From Mycolicibacterium sp. TY81 (GTDB lineage Bacteria; Actinomycetota; Actinomycetes; Mycobacteriales; Mycobacteriaceae), in contig NZ_AP023362.1 in the NCBI RefSeq assembly GCF_018326285.1, positions 1,116,001 to 1,180,000 on the forward strand: DNA of 64,000 nt, written 5' to 3'. A program made the translations under genes and the position numbers. The notes beneath the pieces were generated by a model. The model was not told where the DNA came from. It ran no database searches and worked only from the letters and a program-made list of their open reading frames with translations. Of this stretch, positions 17,525-25,914 are shown one piece after another. Numbering within the stretch: the stretch's first letter is position 1; each line of letters starts with the position of its first letter.

Positions 17525-18060
17525 CGCGCCGTGCGATGGTGACCAGGCTCAACCAGATCGACGGACACCTGCGCAGCGTGCTCAACCTGCCGAGACCGGC
17601 CGATCGCGATCAGCTGATCGGACAGGTCGTCACCAACCTGAACACCGTGCTCGGCACCTTCGGCGGCAAGAGCGACAAGCTCGACAAGGCCGTGGTGTCA
17701 CTGTCGGAGCTGGTCGACCGGCTGGCACAACGCAAGACCGACATCTCGCAGGCCGTGGCCTACACCGACGCGGCGGCCAACTCGATCGCCGGCCTGCTGA
17801 CCGAGGCCCGGCCGCCACTGGCCAAGACCGTCCACGAAGTTGACCGGACCGCCGGAATCGTGCTGGCCGACCACGACTACTTCGACAACTTCATCAACAC
17901 CCTGCCCGACAAGTACAAAGCCCTGACGCGCCAGGGGATTTACGGCGACTTCTTCAGCTTCTACTTGTGCGACGCGGTACTCAAACTCAACGGCAAAGGG
18001 GGACAACCGGTTTACGTGAAGGTGGCCGGACAGAGCACGGGACGGTGCACGCCGAGATGA
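17521..18060 (+). CDS. Truncated MceB-like protein (C-terminal part only)
   Basis: A 179-residue protein matching only the C-terminal half of MceB: DRDQLIGQVVTNLNTVLGTFGGKSDKLDKAV, QRKTDISQAVAYTDAAANSIAGLL, DRTAGIVLADHDYFDNFINTLPDKYKALTRQGIYGDFFSFYLCDAVL and the terminal VYVKVAGQSTGRCTP. The usual N-terminal membrane helix and MlaD/Mce beta domain are absent. The first ~30 residues are not recognisable as MceB. A complete MceB is about 340 residues. No yrbE or mceA precedes it; the LuxR gene abuts instead (ATGA overlap). A deletion that joined the regulator to the 3' half of mceB is the likely origin; loss of function is probable. Confidence 0.8.
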   Translation: MTRRAMVTRLNQIDGHLRSVLNLPRPADRDQLIGQVVTNLNTVLGTFGGKSDKLDKAVVSLSELVDRLAQRKTDISQAVAYTDAAANSIAGLLTEARPPLAKTVHEVDRTAGIVLADHDYFDNFINTLPDKYKALTRQGIYGDFFSFYLCDAVLKLNGKGGQPVYVKVAGQSTGRCTPR

Positions 18061-19406
18061 AACCTTTTGCCGAGCGAAGTCATTTCGCCCTGGGCGCGAT
18101 CGGGATCAGCGCCGTGGTGGTGATCGCCACCGTCGCGCTGCTGTTCCAGAAGATCCCGTTCGTCAGCGGCACCACCACGTACTCCGGGTACTTCGAAGAC
18201 GCCAGCGGCCTGCACACCGGTGCGCCCGTAGACATCTCGGGGTTTCCGGCCGGTCGGGTCGCCAGCATCGACCTCGACGGTCCGCGCGTGCTGATCAAGT
18301 TCACCGTCGACGACAACGTGCATCTCGGCGAGCGCACCGAGGCCGCCATCAAGACCAAGGGGCTGCTGGGCAGCAAGATGCTGGAAGTCGTCCCCAAGGG
18401 CGACGGCGACCTCAAGGGCACCATCCCGCTCGAGCGGACCGTGTCCGCATACCAGCTGCCGGACGCCCTCGGTGACGTCACCAACGCGATCAGCGGCCTG
18501 GACACCCATCAGCTGTCGGACTCGCTGGCCACGGTCTCGGAGGCGTTCGCGAACACCGCCCCGGATCTGCGGGACGCGGTGAACGGCATCGCGCGGTTCT
18601 CCAAGACGCTGAACGATCGTGACGCGCAACTGCGCGGCCTCCTGGACAACGCCGCCAAGGCGACGACGGTGCTGGCCAAGCGCAGCGATCAGGTGGTCAG
18701 CCTGGTGAAGAACACCAATGCGCTTCTCGTGCAACTGCGTTCGCAGAGCGCCGCGGTGAGCCGGCTGTGGAACAGCCTGTCGGCGGTCTCCCAGCAGTTG
18801 AAGGGACTGATCGCGGAGAACAAGACGCAGCTGCGGCCGGCGCTGGACAAGCTCAACGGCGTCGTCACGATGCTCGACAACCGCAAGGAACGGCTGCAGG
18901 AGGCCGTCAAGCGACTCAGCCAGTACGCCATGGCACTGGGTGATGCGGTCGGTTCGGGCCCGTTCTTCAAGGCGCACATCGTGAACCTGTTGCCGGGCCA
19001 GTTCGTGCAGCCGTTCGTCGATGCCGCGTTCTCGGACCTCGGGGTGGACCCGAACACGAAACTGCCGTCGCAGCTTCAGGATCCGCAGGTCGGCCAGCCG
19101 GGCACCCCGCCGTTGCCGGTGCCGTTCCCGCGGACCGGCCAGGCCGGCGACCCACGCATGACCATCCCGGACGCGATCACCGGCAAGCCCGGCGACACCG
19201 CGTGTGGCCCGCCCGGAATCCCGCTGCCCGGGCCCGGCTGCTACCCGGCTCGGGAAACGCAACCGGCGCCGCCGCCCGGTGGGCCGCCGCCCGGACCGCC
19301 GGCGCTCGCACCCGGCCAGACCGCCATGCCCGAACCACCGAAAACCCCGCCACTGCATGTGTCGGACCCCGTTGAAGTACCCACACCGACGCCAGGAGGA
19401 CAGTGA
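18057..19406 (+). CDS. MCE family protein, MceC type
   Basis: A 449-residue Mce protein that looks complete: one membrane helix (~10-31, LGAIGISAVVVIATVALLFQ), the Mce/MlaD domain (TYSGYFEDASGLHTGAPVDISGFPAGRVASIDLDG), the helical DUF3407 region (APDLRDAVNGIARFSKTLNDRDAQLRGLL) and a proline-rich tail of ~130 residues. Mce proteins form needle-like tunnels that carry lipids with YrbE permeases and MceG ATPase. Assignment as MceC comes from the domain sequence and position after MceB. ATG overlaps the mceB stop (ATGA); an in-frame GTG at 18045 is possible. Confidence 0.82.
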   Translation: MKPFAERSHFALGAIGISAVVVIATVALLFQKIPFVSGTTTYSGYFEDASGLHTGAPVDISGFPAGRVASIDLDGPRVLIKFTVDDNVHLGERTEAAIKTKGLLGSKMLEVVPKGDGDLKGTIPLERTVSAYQLPDALGDVTNAISGLDTHQLSDSLATVSEAFANTAPDLRDAVNGIARFSKTLNDRDAQLRGLLDNAAKATTVLAKRSDQVVSLVKNTNALLVQLRSQSAAVSRLWNSLSAVSQQLKGLIAENKTQLRPALDKLNGVVTMLDNRKERLQEAVKRLSQYAMALGDAVGSGPFFKAHIVNLLPGQFVQPFVDAAFSDLGVDPNTKLPSQLQDPQVGQPGTPPLPVPFPRTGQAGDPRMTIPDAITGKPGDTACGPPGIPLPGPGCYPARETQPAPPPGGPPPGPPALAPGQTAMPEPPKTPPLHVSDPVEVPTPTPGGQ

Positions 19407-19770
19407 TGAGCAAGCTGTCCACGCGTCTGCTCGCGGTGGCAGCCGCACTGGCCCTTGTCGTGGGCGGTGGCTATTTCGCCGTGACGGCGTTCCAGCGGGC
19501 GTCACGCATCCCACGGTGCCGTTCCCGAGCGACACCATCGAGAAGTGGCAGCGCGGCGACTACGCGAACCTCACCGCGATCGTCGACCTCACCCTCAGCC
19601 GCATCGATCAGGCGTTCTTCACCGGTACCCGCTGGGAGTGCGACCTGACCGAGCTGGAACTGCAGTGGGGCCGCACCATCGGCCAGTTCCCCAGTCCGTG
19701 CACCGCCGGCGGGCCGAACAACCCGGGTAATCCGCTGACCATTCCGTACCGCTGGGATCAGGGGCCGTAA
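19406..19770 (+). pseudogene. mceD-mceE deletion remnant
   Basis: AGGAGGA and an ATG begin a frame encoding an Mce-type membrane anchor (MSKLSTRLLAVAAALALVVG, then GGYFAVTAFQ). At the GGG run 19497-19499 the frame changes. In the next frame the DNA encodes ~90 residues typical of the C-terminus of an MceE-type protein (HPTVPFPSDTIEKWQRGDYANLTAIVDLTLSRID, LELQWGRTIGQFPSPCT, IPYRWDQGP). The central Mce domain and most of D and E are missing. One extra G would restore a 122-residue fused frame. Either an out-of-frame deletion or an in-frame deletion plus one base error explains it. D versus E assignment is inferred from gene order. Confidence 0.7.
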
Positions 19771-21228
19771 ATGCATCTCGACAAACGCGTGAGAATTCAG
19801 CTCGCGATCTTCGCCCTCGTCGCCCTGGTCGCGGTGACGATGATGAGCCTGATCTATATGCAGTTGCCCGCCAAGCTTTTCGGCATCGGGCGCTACGTGG
19901 TCAAGATGGAGTTGCCCGAGACCGGCGGCCTCTACGCCACCGGCAACGTCACCTACCGCGGCACGGTGGTGGGCCGGGTGCAGTCTGTCGGGCTCACGCC
20001 CACCGGGGTGCAGGCCGAGCTGTCGCTCAATTCGGGCACCGACATTCCGTCCGACGTGCAGGCCGACGTGCACAGCCAGATGGCGATCGGTGAGCAGTTC
20101 GTGTCGTTGACGCCCCGGGGTACCGGCTCGCGACCACTGAAGGACGGCGACGTGATCCCGCTGGCGCACACCTCGGTGCCGCCCGACATCAACACCGTCA
20201 TCGACTCGCTGACCAAGGGGCTGCAAGCGGTGCCCAAGGACAACCTGAAGACGGTCATCGACGAATCCGCCACGGCTGTGGGCGGTTTGGGGCCGGAGCT
20301 CTCCCACATCGTGAAGGGCGGCAGCCAGCTGGCCATCGACGCGCGCGCCAACCTCGACCCGCTGCTGAGCCTGATCGATCAGGTCAAACCCGTGCTCGAC
20401 TCGCAGAACAACACCTCGGGTGCCATCCAGGCGTGGGCGGCGAACCTCGCCACGGTGACCGGTGAGCTGCAGGCACAGGACAAGGCCGTGGGCACCCTGC
20501 TCGACAAGGGCGGACCGGCATTCGGCGAGATGGGGCAGTTGTTCAACCGGCTGCGTCCGACACTGCCGATCCTGTTGCAGAACCTGGTGTCCATCAACAA
20601 GGTGGCGATCACCTACCAGCCGAACCTCGAACAACTTCTGGTGCTGCTGCCGCGCACAACCGAAGCGGCGCAAGGCGTCACGTTGGCCAACCGCGACACC
20701 AAGCAGGCCTACAAGGGCGCGTATCTGAGCTTCAATCTGAACCTCAACCTGCCGCCGCCATGCACCACCGGGTATCTGCCGGCGCAGCAGATGCGCAACC
20801 CGGCCTTGGAGGACTACCCCGAGCTGCCGGCCGGTGAGCTGTACTGCCGGACCCCGCAGGACGGCATGTTCAACGTGCGCTGTGCCAAGAACCTGCCGTG
20901 CGAGACGGTGCCCGGCAAGCGCGCCGCGACCGTCAAGCAATGCGAGAGCAACGAGCCGTACGTGCCCCTCAACGACGGCTACAACTGGAAGGGCGATCCC
21001 AACGCCACCTGGACCGGGCAGGACGTGCCACAACTGCGGCCGGGCGCGGCCCCGCCTCCGGGCGCGCCGCCACCGCCACCGCCACCGGTCGCCGTGGCCG
21101 AGTACGACCCGGCCAGTGGGTCGTATGTCGGCCCGGACGGAAAGACCTATACCCAAGCCGATCTGGCCCACACGGCTCCGAAGGAGAAGACATGGCAGAG
21201 CATGATGACGCCGCAGCCGGGGAGCTGA
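19771..21228 (+). CDS. MCE family protein, MceF type
   Basis: A 485-residue complete Mce protein: a membrane helix (~8-30, LAIFALVALVAVTMMSLIYMQLP), the Mce domain (YATGNVTYRGTVVGRVQSVGL, MAIGEQFVSLTPRG), a long helical region, four cysteines around 325-395, a Pro-rich stretch of PPPGAPPPPPPP, and the family ending KTYTQADLAHTAPKEKTWQSMM. That ending is usual for MceF, the last Mce gene of an operon. Starts on ATG next to the TAA of the remnant gene. The last 37 bases overlap the following gene. Confidence 0.85.
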   Translation: MHLDKRVRIQLAIFALVALVAVTMMSLIYMQLPAKLFGIGRYVVKMELPETGGLYATGNVTYRGTVVGRVQSVGLTPTGVQAELSLNSGTDIPSDVQADVHSQMAIGEQFVSLTPRGTGSRPLKDGDVIPLAHTSVPPDINTVIDSLTKGLQAVPKDNLKTVIDESATAVGGLGPELSHIVKGGSQLAIDARANLDPLLSLIDQVKPVLDSQNNTSGAIQAWAANLATVTGELQAQDKAVGTLLDKGGPAFGEMGQLFNRLRPTLPILLQNLVSINKVAITYQPNLEQLLVLLPRTTEAAQGVTLANRDTKQAYKGAYLSFNLNLNLPPPCTTGYLPAQQMRNPALEDYPELPAGELYCRTPQDGMFNVRCAKNLPCETVPGKRAATVKQCESNEPYVPLNDGYNWKGDPNATWTGQDVPQLRPGAAPPPGAPPPPPPPVAVAEYDPASGSYVGPDGKTYTQADLAHTAPKEKTWQSMMTPQPGS

Positions 21229-21830
21229 CCGACGGCGGTGGGGTCGCCGTCCTCGACCCCGAGATCGATGACATCGACGAGACGGATGCCGATGACGCCG
21301 GTGACACGGACGGTGCCGATGAGCGCGTCGACGAGCCCGCGAAGCCGAAGCGGGTGCGCCGGCTCGCGGCGGTGCTCGGGCTGGTCCTGGTGGTCGCGCT
21401 GAGCACGCTGGTCGGCTGGCTGGTGGTCCGCACGCACCGCGCGACCGACGTCGACGAGCGGCAGAGCCAGATCGTGCAGGCCGCCCGGCAGGGCGCCCTG
21501 AACCTGACGACCATCGACTGGCAGCGCGCCGACGCCGACGTCCAGCGCATCCTCGACAGCGCGACCGGCGAGTTCTACGACGACTTCGCCAAGCGCTCAG
21601 CACCTTTCATCAATGTCGTCAAGGAGGCGAAGTCGACGTCCACCGGGTCGATCACCGAGGCCGGGCTGGAATCGGAGTCTGGCGACTCGGCTCAGGTGCT
21701 GGTCGCGGTGGCCGTCAAGACCTCCAATGTCGGTGCGCCGGAACAACAACCACGCGAGTGGCGGATGCGCCTCGCGGTGCAGAAAGTCGGTGATGTGATG
21801 AAGGTGTCGAACGTGGAGTTTGTGCCGTGA
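21192..21830 (+). CDS. Mce-associated membrane protein (first)
   Basis: A 212-residue protein with an acidic, Asp/Glu-rich cytoplasmic N-terminus of ~50 residues, a basic stop (KPKRVRR), one membrane helix (~58-78, LAAVLGLVLVVALSTLVGWLVV) and an extracytoplasmic NTF2-like domain ending in VGDVMKVSNVEFVP. This is the usual design of Mas/Mam proteins behind mce operons, which may stabilise or interact with Mce complexes. AAGGAGAAG precedes the ATG inside the end of mceF. Confidence 0.82.
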   Translation: MAEHDDAAAGELTDGGGVAVLDPEIDDIDETDADDAGDTDGADERVDEPAKPKRVRRLAAVLGLVLVVALSTLVGWLVVRTHRATDVDERQSQIVQAARQGALNLTTIDWQRADADVQRILDSATGEFYDDFAKRSAPFINVVKEAKSTSTGSITEAGLESESGDSAQVLVAVAVKTSNVGAPEQQPREWRMRLAVQKVGDVMKVSNVEFVP

Positions 21831-22468
21831 AACTGATCAAGACCAGCGGCGGCGAGGCCGCAGCCGAAAAATCTTTCGAGGCAACGGCATCGGTGGATGA
21901 GCTCGCCGCCGATGAGGGTGAAGGTGCGGCCGAGTCCGATGCCGCAGAGACCACCGACGCGGCGCCTGCCGCCGGGCGGCGCCGCGTCGCGTGGGCGAAC
22001 GTGGCGGTCTACGGACTGCTGCCCGCCGTCGTCCTCGCGCTCGGTGGCGCGGCCGGCTACCTGCAGTGGAAAGACGTGTCGCTGAGCCGATCCGACACGG
22101 CCAAAAAGGAATCCACGAAGGCCGCCACCGACGGCACGGTCGCGCTGCTGTCCTACAAGCCCGAGACGGTCGACAAGGATCTGGAGGCCGCCAAGAAGTA
22201 CATGACCGGCAACTTCCTGAACTCCTACACCTCGCTCACCCGCGACGTGGTGATCCCCGGGTCCAAGCAGAAGAAGATCTCGGCCGTCGCCACCGTACCC
22301 GCAGCCGCCTGGACGAAGGCGACGCCGAACCATGCGGTCGTGATGCTGTTCGTGGATCAGACGATGATCATCGGCGACAGCGCCCCGACGAGTACCGCGT
22401 CGAGCGTGCGTGTGACGCTCGACAAGGTCGATAACCGTTGGCTCATATCGCAATTCGATCCGATGTGA
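21827..22468 (+). CDS. Mce-associated membrane protein (second)
   Basis: A 213-residue relative of the preceding protein: acidic low-complexity N-terminus (~1-50), membrane helix (~60-82, VAVYGLLPAVVLALGGAAGYLQW) and an NTF2-like domain (LLSYKPETVDKDLEAAKKYMTGNFLNSY, ending RWLISQFDPM). GTG start overlaps the previous stop (GTGA). It completes the usual pair of Mas proteins. Confidence 0.82.
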   Translation: MKLIKTSGGEAAAEKSFEATASVDELAADEGEGAAESDAAETTDAAPAAGRRRVAWANVAVYGLLPAVVLALGGAAGYLQWKDVSLSRSDTAKKESTKAATDGTVALLSYKPETVDKDLEAAKKYMTGNFLNSYTSLTRDVVIPGSKQKKISAVATVPAAAWTKATPNHAVVMLFVDQTMIIGDSAPTSTASSVRVTLDKVDNRWLISQFDPM

Positions 22469-22836
22469 GCGCCATGATTCGACGCTGGACCTGTGGGCTG
22501 CTCGCGGCGGCGACGCTGGCCGTCCCGGCGGTATCCGCGCCGTCGGCTCATGCCGATGCGACGGCGTATCTGATCGGTGTGACCGTGCGACCGGGCTACA
22601 ACTTTCCCAATGCCGATGCGGCACTGGGCTATGGCTACGGCATCTGCGACAAGGTGGCGGCCGGCCGACCGTTCGCCGAGGTGATGGGCGACGTACGAGG
22701 CGATTTCGGCACCGACGACGACTATCAGGCGTCCTACCTCGTCTCACAGGCCGTCAACGAACTGTGCCCCGCGCAGATCTGGCAGCTGCGCAACTCCGCG
22801 GCGCACTACCAGTCACCGCCCGGTGTTCACCCCTGA
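22465..22836 (+). CDS. DUF732 domain exported protein
   Basis: A protein of ~123 residues with a signal peptide (MIRRWTCGLLAAATLAVPAV, cleaved after AHA) and a small DUF732 domain with two cysteines: YLIGVTVRPGYNFPNADAALGYGYGICDKVAAGR and YLVSQAVNELCP. Such proteins are common exported mycobacterial proteins of unknown function. The GTG at 22465 overlaps the previous stop as elsewhere in this operon; ATG 22474 is the alternative. Confidence 0.8.
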   Translation: MSAMIRRWTCGLLAAATLAVPAVSAPSAHADATAYLIGVTVRPGYNFPNADAALGYGYGICDKVAAGRPFAEVMGDVRGDFGTDDDYQASYLVSQAVNELCPAQIWQLRNSAAHYQSPPGVHP

Positions 22837-22852
22837 TGCAAAGGAATTCACG

Positions 22853-23515
22853 ATGAGGTGTCGGCCGCTGGTGATGTCCGCGTTGACCGTCGTGCCCGTC
22901 ACCGCGGCGCTGTGCGCGCCGCTGGCGCACGCCGACAACGGCAACACCCTCATTCCGAACAACAAGCGGCTCAACGATTCCGTCGTGTCGAACGTCTACA
23001 CCGTGCAGCACCAGGCCGGTTGTACCAACGACATCGCCGTCAACCCGCAACTGCAGCAGGCCGCCGCGCGGCAGGCCCGGGACATGATGGCCAACCGGGA
23101 CCTGGACGGGGACATCGGTTCTGACGGATCGACGCCGCAGATTCGGGCCGAGCAGGCGGGCTACCGCGGTGGCCCGGTGGCGCAGACGGTGGCCACCAAC
23201 CCGGCGCTCGCGATCAGCGGCGTCGAGCTGATCAACCGGTGGTACTACGACCCCGTCATCAAACAGATCATGTCCAACTGCGCCAACAACCAGATGGGGG
23301 TGTGGTCCGAGAACAGTCTGGACCGCACCGTCGTCGTCGCCGTCTATGGCCAGCTGCCCGAGCCGCCGCACCGCGACGAGAAGGAAGGCGGCGGCAACAA
23401 CGGCTTCGACCCGAGCCCCGACTACGACGGCAGCGACGAAGTCGAGCATTTCTTCAACTGGTTCCCCTGGATCCTGCGCGAGGTGAACCCGCCGCCGGCG
23501 TATCCGGCGAACTAG
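22853..23515 (+). CDS. CAP-domain secreted protein
   Basis: A 220-residue protein with a signal peptide (~1-28, ending LAHADNGN) and a CAP/SCP-like core: NNKRLNDSVVSNVYTVQHQAGC, NPQLQQAAARQARDMMANRDLDGDIGSDG, GYRGGPVAQTVATNP. The His and Glu of classical CAP sites are not clearly kept. The tail is acidic and ends in a Pro/Tyr-rich stretch. CAP proteins bind sterols or lipids in several organisms; here the role is unknown. AAAGGA precedes the ATG. Last gene of the mce-associated operon. Confidence 0.75.
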   Translation: MRCRPLVMSALTVVPVTAALCAPLAHADNGNTLIPNNKRLNDSVVSNVYTVQHQAGCTNDIAVNPQLQQAAARQARDMMANRDLDGDIGSDGSTPQIRAEQAGYRGGPVAQTVATNPALAISGVELINRWYYDPVIKQIMSNCANNQMGVWSENSLDRTVVVAVYGQLPEPPHRDEKEGGGNNGFDPSPDYDGSDEVEHFFNWFPWILREVNPPPAYPAN

Positions 23516-23586
23516 CCGGACCGTCGCGGCATGTCCGCATTGGTTCTGCGCTGGGGGCGACAACTGTCGAGTAGATGCCGCCCTGG

Positions 23587-23623
23587 CCGCAGGGTCGATT
23601 GTGGTGCCTGGTTGATCCTGCGG
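23587..23623. terminator. Putative bidirectional terminator
   Basis: CCGCAGG and CCTGCGG form an imperfect stem that extends by TC/GA pairs, around a ~13-base loop. It lies in the 164-base gap between the convergent CAP and cupin-regulator genes. No U-tract is present, as is common in mycobacteria. Confidence 0.35.
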
Positions 23624-23679
23624 TTGTGGCGGGAAAAGCCGAGTGCCTGACGCCGCTGACGCAGAGCCAACGACCGTGC

Positions 23680-24258
23680 TCAGTTGCGGATGTGCAGCTT
23701 CTCGCCATGCGGCCCGAAGATGGCGATCGCCTCGACGGGGCCGTCCACGGTGCCGAACCAGTGCGGGGTCCACGTCGAGAACTCCACGGCCTCACCGGGT
23801 TTGATGGTGAAGTCGCGGTCGCCCAGCAACAGTCGCAGATTGCCCGACAACACGTAGAGCCACTCCTGGCCGTCGTGCACCGGCAGCTCGGCAGGTGGCG
23901 TCCGGCGCCGGGTGCTCACGCGGATCTTGAAGGTGTGCAGCCCGCCGGCCGGCCCGCCGCGGGTGAGCGGCCAGTAGGTGATGCCGTCCCGGCTGTGTGA
24001 CGCCCCACGGACCCGCGGGTCCTCGGCCTCGGGTGCGCGCATGAGTTCGTCGGTGCTGATCGACAGTGCCGCGGCGAGCCTGGGCAGATGGTCGAGCGCG
24101 AACCGCCGCTTGCCCGATTCCAGACGGCTCAACGTCGAGATGTCGATATCGGCCGCGCGCGCAACATCTTCCAGCGTCATGCCGCGTTGCGTGCGCAGTT
24201 CCCGCAGTCGCCGCCGGACCCGCGCTTCGATGTCGTCGTCCTCAGGGTTTGCCTGCAT
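23680..24258 (-). CDS. XRE-family transcriptional regulator with cupin domain
   Basis: A 192-residue regulator. Residues ~10-70 are an XRE/Cro HTH (RRRLRELRTQRGMTLEDVARAADIDISTLSRLESGKRR). Residues ~105-190 are a cupin barrel (VHDGQEWLYVLSGNLRLLLGDRDFTIKPGEAVEFSTWTPHWFG). It is divergent from the oxidoreductase gene with a 47-base gap, so it probably controls that operon from a shared promoter region. The ligand is unknown. Confidence 0.88.
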   Translation of the reverse strand: MQANPEDDDIEARVRRRLRELRTQRGMTLEDVARAADIDISTLSRLESGKRRFALDHLPRLAAALSISTDELMRAPEAEDPRVRGASHSRDGITYWPLTRGGPAGGLHTFKIRVSTRRRTPPAELPVHDGQEWLYVLSGNLRLLLGDRDFTIKPGEAVEFSTWTPHWFGTVDGPVEAIAIFGPHGEKLHIRN

Positions 24259-24305
24259 GGCAAATCAGCTTGGCATTTTCGCCGGCGCCCGGCAAGGTCG
24301 ATGTC

Positions 24306-25271
24306 ATGAACAACGAATGGGAATGCGCCATCGTCGGTGGCGGCGCGGCGGGGCTGAGCGCCGCACTGGTGCTCGGCCGCGCGCGCCGGCGGACGCTGGT
24401 CATCGACGCCGGCGAGCAGAGCAACCGCGCGGCCCACGGCATCGGGGGTCTGCTGGGACAGGACGGACGGCCGCCTGCCGAGCTGTACGCCGACGGCCGC
24501 CGTGAGCTGACCAAGTACCCGTCGGTGCAGGTCGTCGAGGGGGAAGTCACCGGTGCGACGGCGCAAGAGGGCCCCGCGTTCCGGCTCGAACTCGCCGACG
24601 GCTCGGTGCACCACGCCCAGCGGGTACTGCTGGCCGGCGGCATGCAGTACGACGCTCCCGACATCCCGGGGTTGCACGAGCACTGGGGCCGGGCGGTGTT
24701 CCACTGCCCGTTCTGCCACGGCTGGGAAGCGCGCGACCAGGCGCTGGCCGTCCTCGCCGACGGCGACCGGGCCGTGCACATGGCGCTGATGCTGCGCGGC
24801 TGGACCGACGACGTCGTCGCCCTCACGAACGGTTCCTCCGGCCTGGACGACGCCCAGAACCGCGCCCTGGCCGACGCCGGTGTGCGGGTCGACGAACGCA
24901 AGGTCGTCGAATTCGCCTCGCGCAATGGCGAATTGGCTGCCGTGGTGTTCGCCGACGGCGACGAACTCAAGCGCGAGGGCGTGCTGGTGGCCAGCGCGTT
25001 GCGGCAGCGGACCGACCTGGCGACGCAGCTCGGTGTGCGGATCGCCCCGCCCGGCCCGGTCGTCGTCGACGCCGTGAAGGTCGACCCGATGCAGCGCACG
25101 TCGGTGCCCGGCGTCTTCGCCGCGGGCGACGTCTGCGCTCAGATGCCTCAGGTGGCGGCGGCGATCGCCACCGGTTCCGCCGCGGCCGCCGCGATCGTGC
25201 AGAGTCTGCTGCACGACGAGTTCGGCCTACCCGTCATGCCCTGGCCCCATTTCGATCAGCAGGAGGATTGA
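24306..25271 (+). CDS. NAD(P)/FAD-dependent oxidoreductase, thioredoxin-reductase-like
   Basis: A 321-residue class II pyridine nucleotide-disulfide oxidoreductase. FAD motif IVGGGAAGLSAALVLGRARR, then CPFCHGWE with a CxxC redox pair (~139-142), a shortened NADPH site (LAVLADGDRAVHMALML, not the classical GxGxxA), and VFAAGDVCAQMPQVAAAIATGSAAA at the FAD end. The altered nucleotide site suggests an unusual electron donor or a disulfide oxidase role rather than true thioredoxin reductase. Its TGA overlaps the next gene's ATG. Confidence 0.85.
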   Translation: MNNEWECAIVGGGAAGLSAALVLGRARRRTLVIDAGEQSNRAAHGIGGLLGQDGRPPAELYADGRRELTKYPSVQVVEGEVTGATAQEGPAFRLELADGSVHHAQRVLLAGGMQYDAPDIPGLHEHWGRAVFHCPFCHGWEARDQALAVLADGDRAVHMALMLRGWTDDVVALTNGSSGLDDAQNRALADAGVRVDERKVVEFASRNGELAAVVFADGDELKREGVLVASALRQRTDLATQLGVRIAPPGPVVVDAVKVDPMQRTSVPGVFAAGDVCAQMPQVAAAIATGSAAAAAIVQSLLHDEFGLPVMPWPHFDQQED

Positions 25272-25900
25272 TGTCCACGACGGAAACGCCCCAAGAGCAC
25301 TGGGAAAGCCGGTACGCCGAGAAGCCACAGATGTGGAGCGGCCGGGTCAACGCCCATCTCGCGAGGATTGCCGGCGAGTTGAGCCCGGGCCGGGCGCTGG
25401 ATCTGGGGTGCGGCGAGGGCGCCGACGCGATCTGGCTCGCCACCGAGGGCTGGCAGGTCGTCGCGGTCGACATCGCCACCAATGCCCTCGACCGGGCCCG
25501 CAGCGCGGCCGAGGCCAGGGGAGTGGCCGAGCGCATCGACTTCCAGCATCACGACCTGTCCCACAGTTTCCCGGCGGGCAGCTTCGATCTGGTGTCGGCG
25601 CAGTTCCTGCATTCCACGGTCCATCTCGAGCGCCGGCAAATACTGCAACAGGCGTCAGCGGCCGTCGCTCCCGGCGGCACGCTGCTGATCGTCGACCATG
25701 GCGAGGCGCCGCCCTGGGCCGCCAAACACGTCCATGACCACCACTTTCAGTCCGCGGACGAGGTCGTCGCAGAGCTGGACCTGCCCGACGAAGGCTGGCA
25801 GCGGCAGCACGTCGGTACTCTGGAACGCGAGGCGATCGGCCCCACTGGCGAAGCCGCCGTTTTGCGGGACAATCTGATTGTCCTGCGCCGCACGCACTGA
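25271..25900 (+). CDS. Class I SAM-dependent methyltransferase
   Basis: A 209-residue Rossmann-fold methyltransferase: motif I LDLGCGEGADAIWLA, the acidic end of beta 2 VAVDIATNALDRAR, motif IV FDLVSAQFLHSTVH, and VAPGGTLLIVDHGEAPPWA. AGGAGGA precedes the ATG, and the start overlaps the upstream stop. FAD-oxidoreductase/methyltransferase pairs under a cupin regulator recur in bacteria; TehB-like or arsenic/tellurite detoxification roles are possible but not shown. Confidence 0.85.
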   Translation: MSTTETPQEHWESRYAEKPQMWSGRVNAHLARIAGELSPGRALDLGCGEGADAIWLATEGWQVVAVDIATNALDRARSAAEARGVAERIDFQHHDLSHSFPAGSFDLVSAQFLHSTVHLERRQILQQASAAVAPGGTLLIVDHGEAPPWAAKHVHDHHFQSADEVVAELDLPDEGWQRQHVGTLEREAIGPTGEAAVLRDNLIVLRRTH

Positions 25901-25914
25901 TCGGAGGTCACCAG

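Noticed and set aside
19471..21603. 710-codon minus-strand frame opposite mceF and the Mas gene
   Set aside because: Arg-rich N-terminal half and no recognisable domain; it runs antisense to intact genes.
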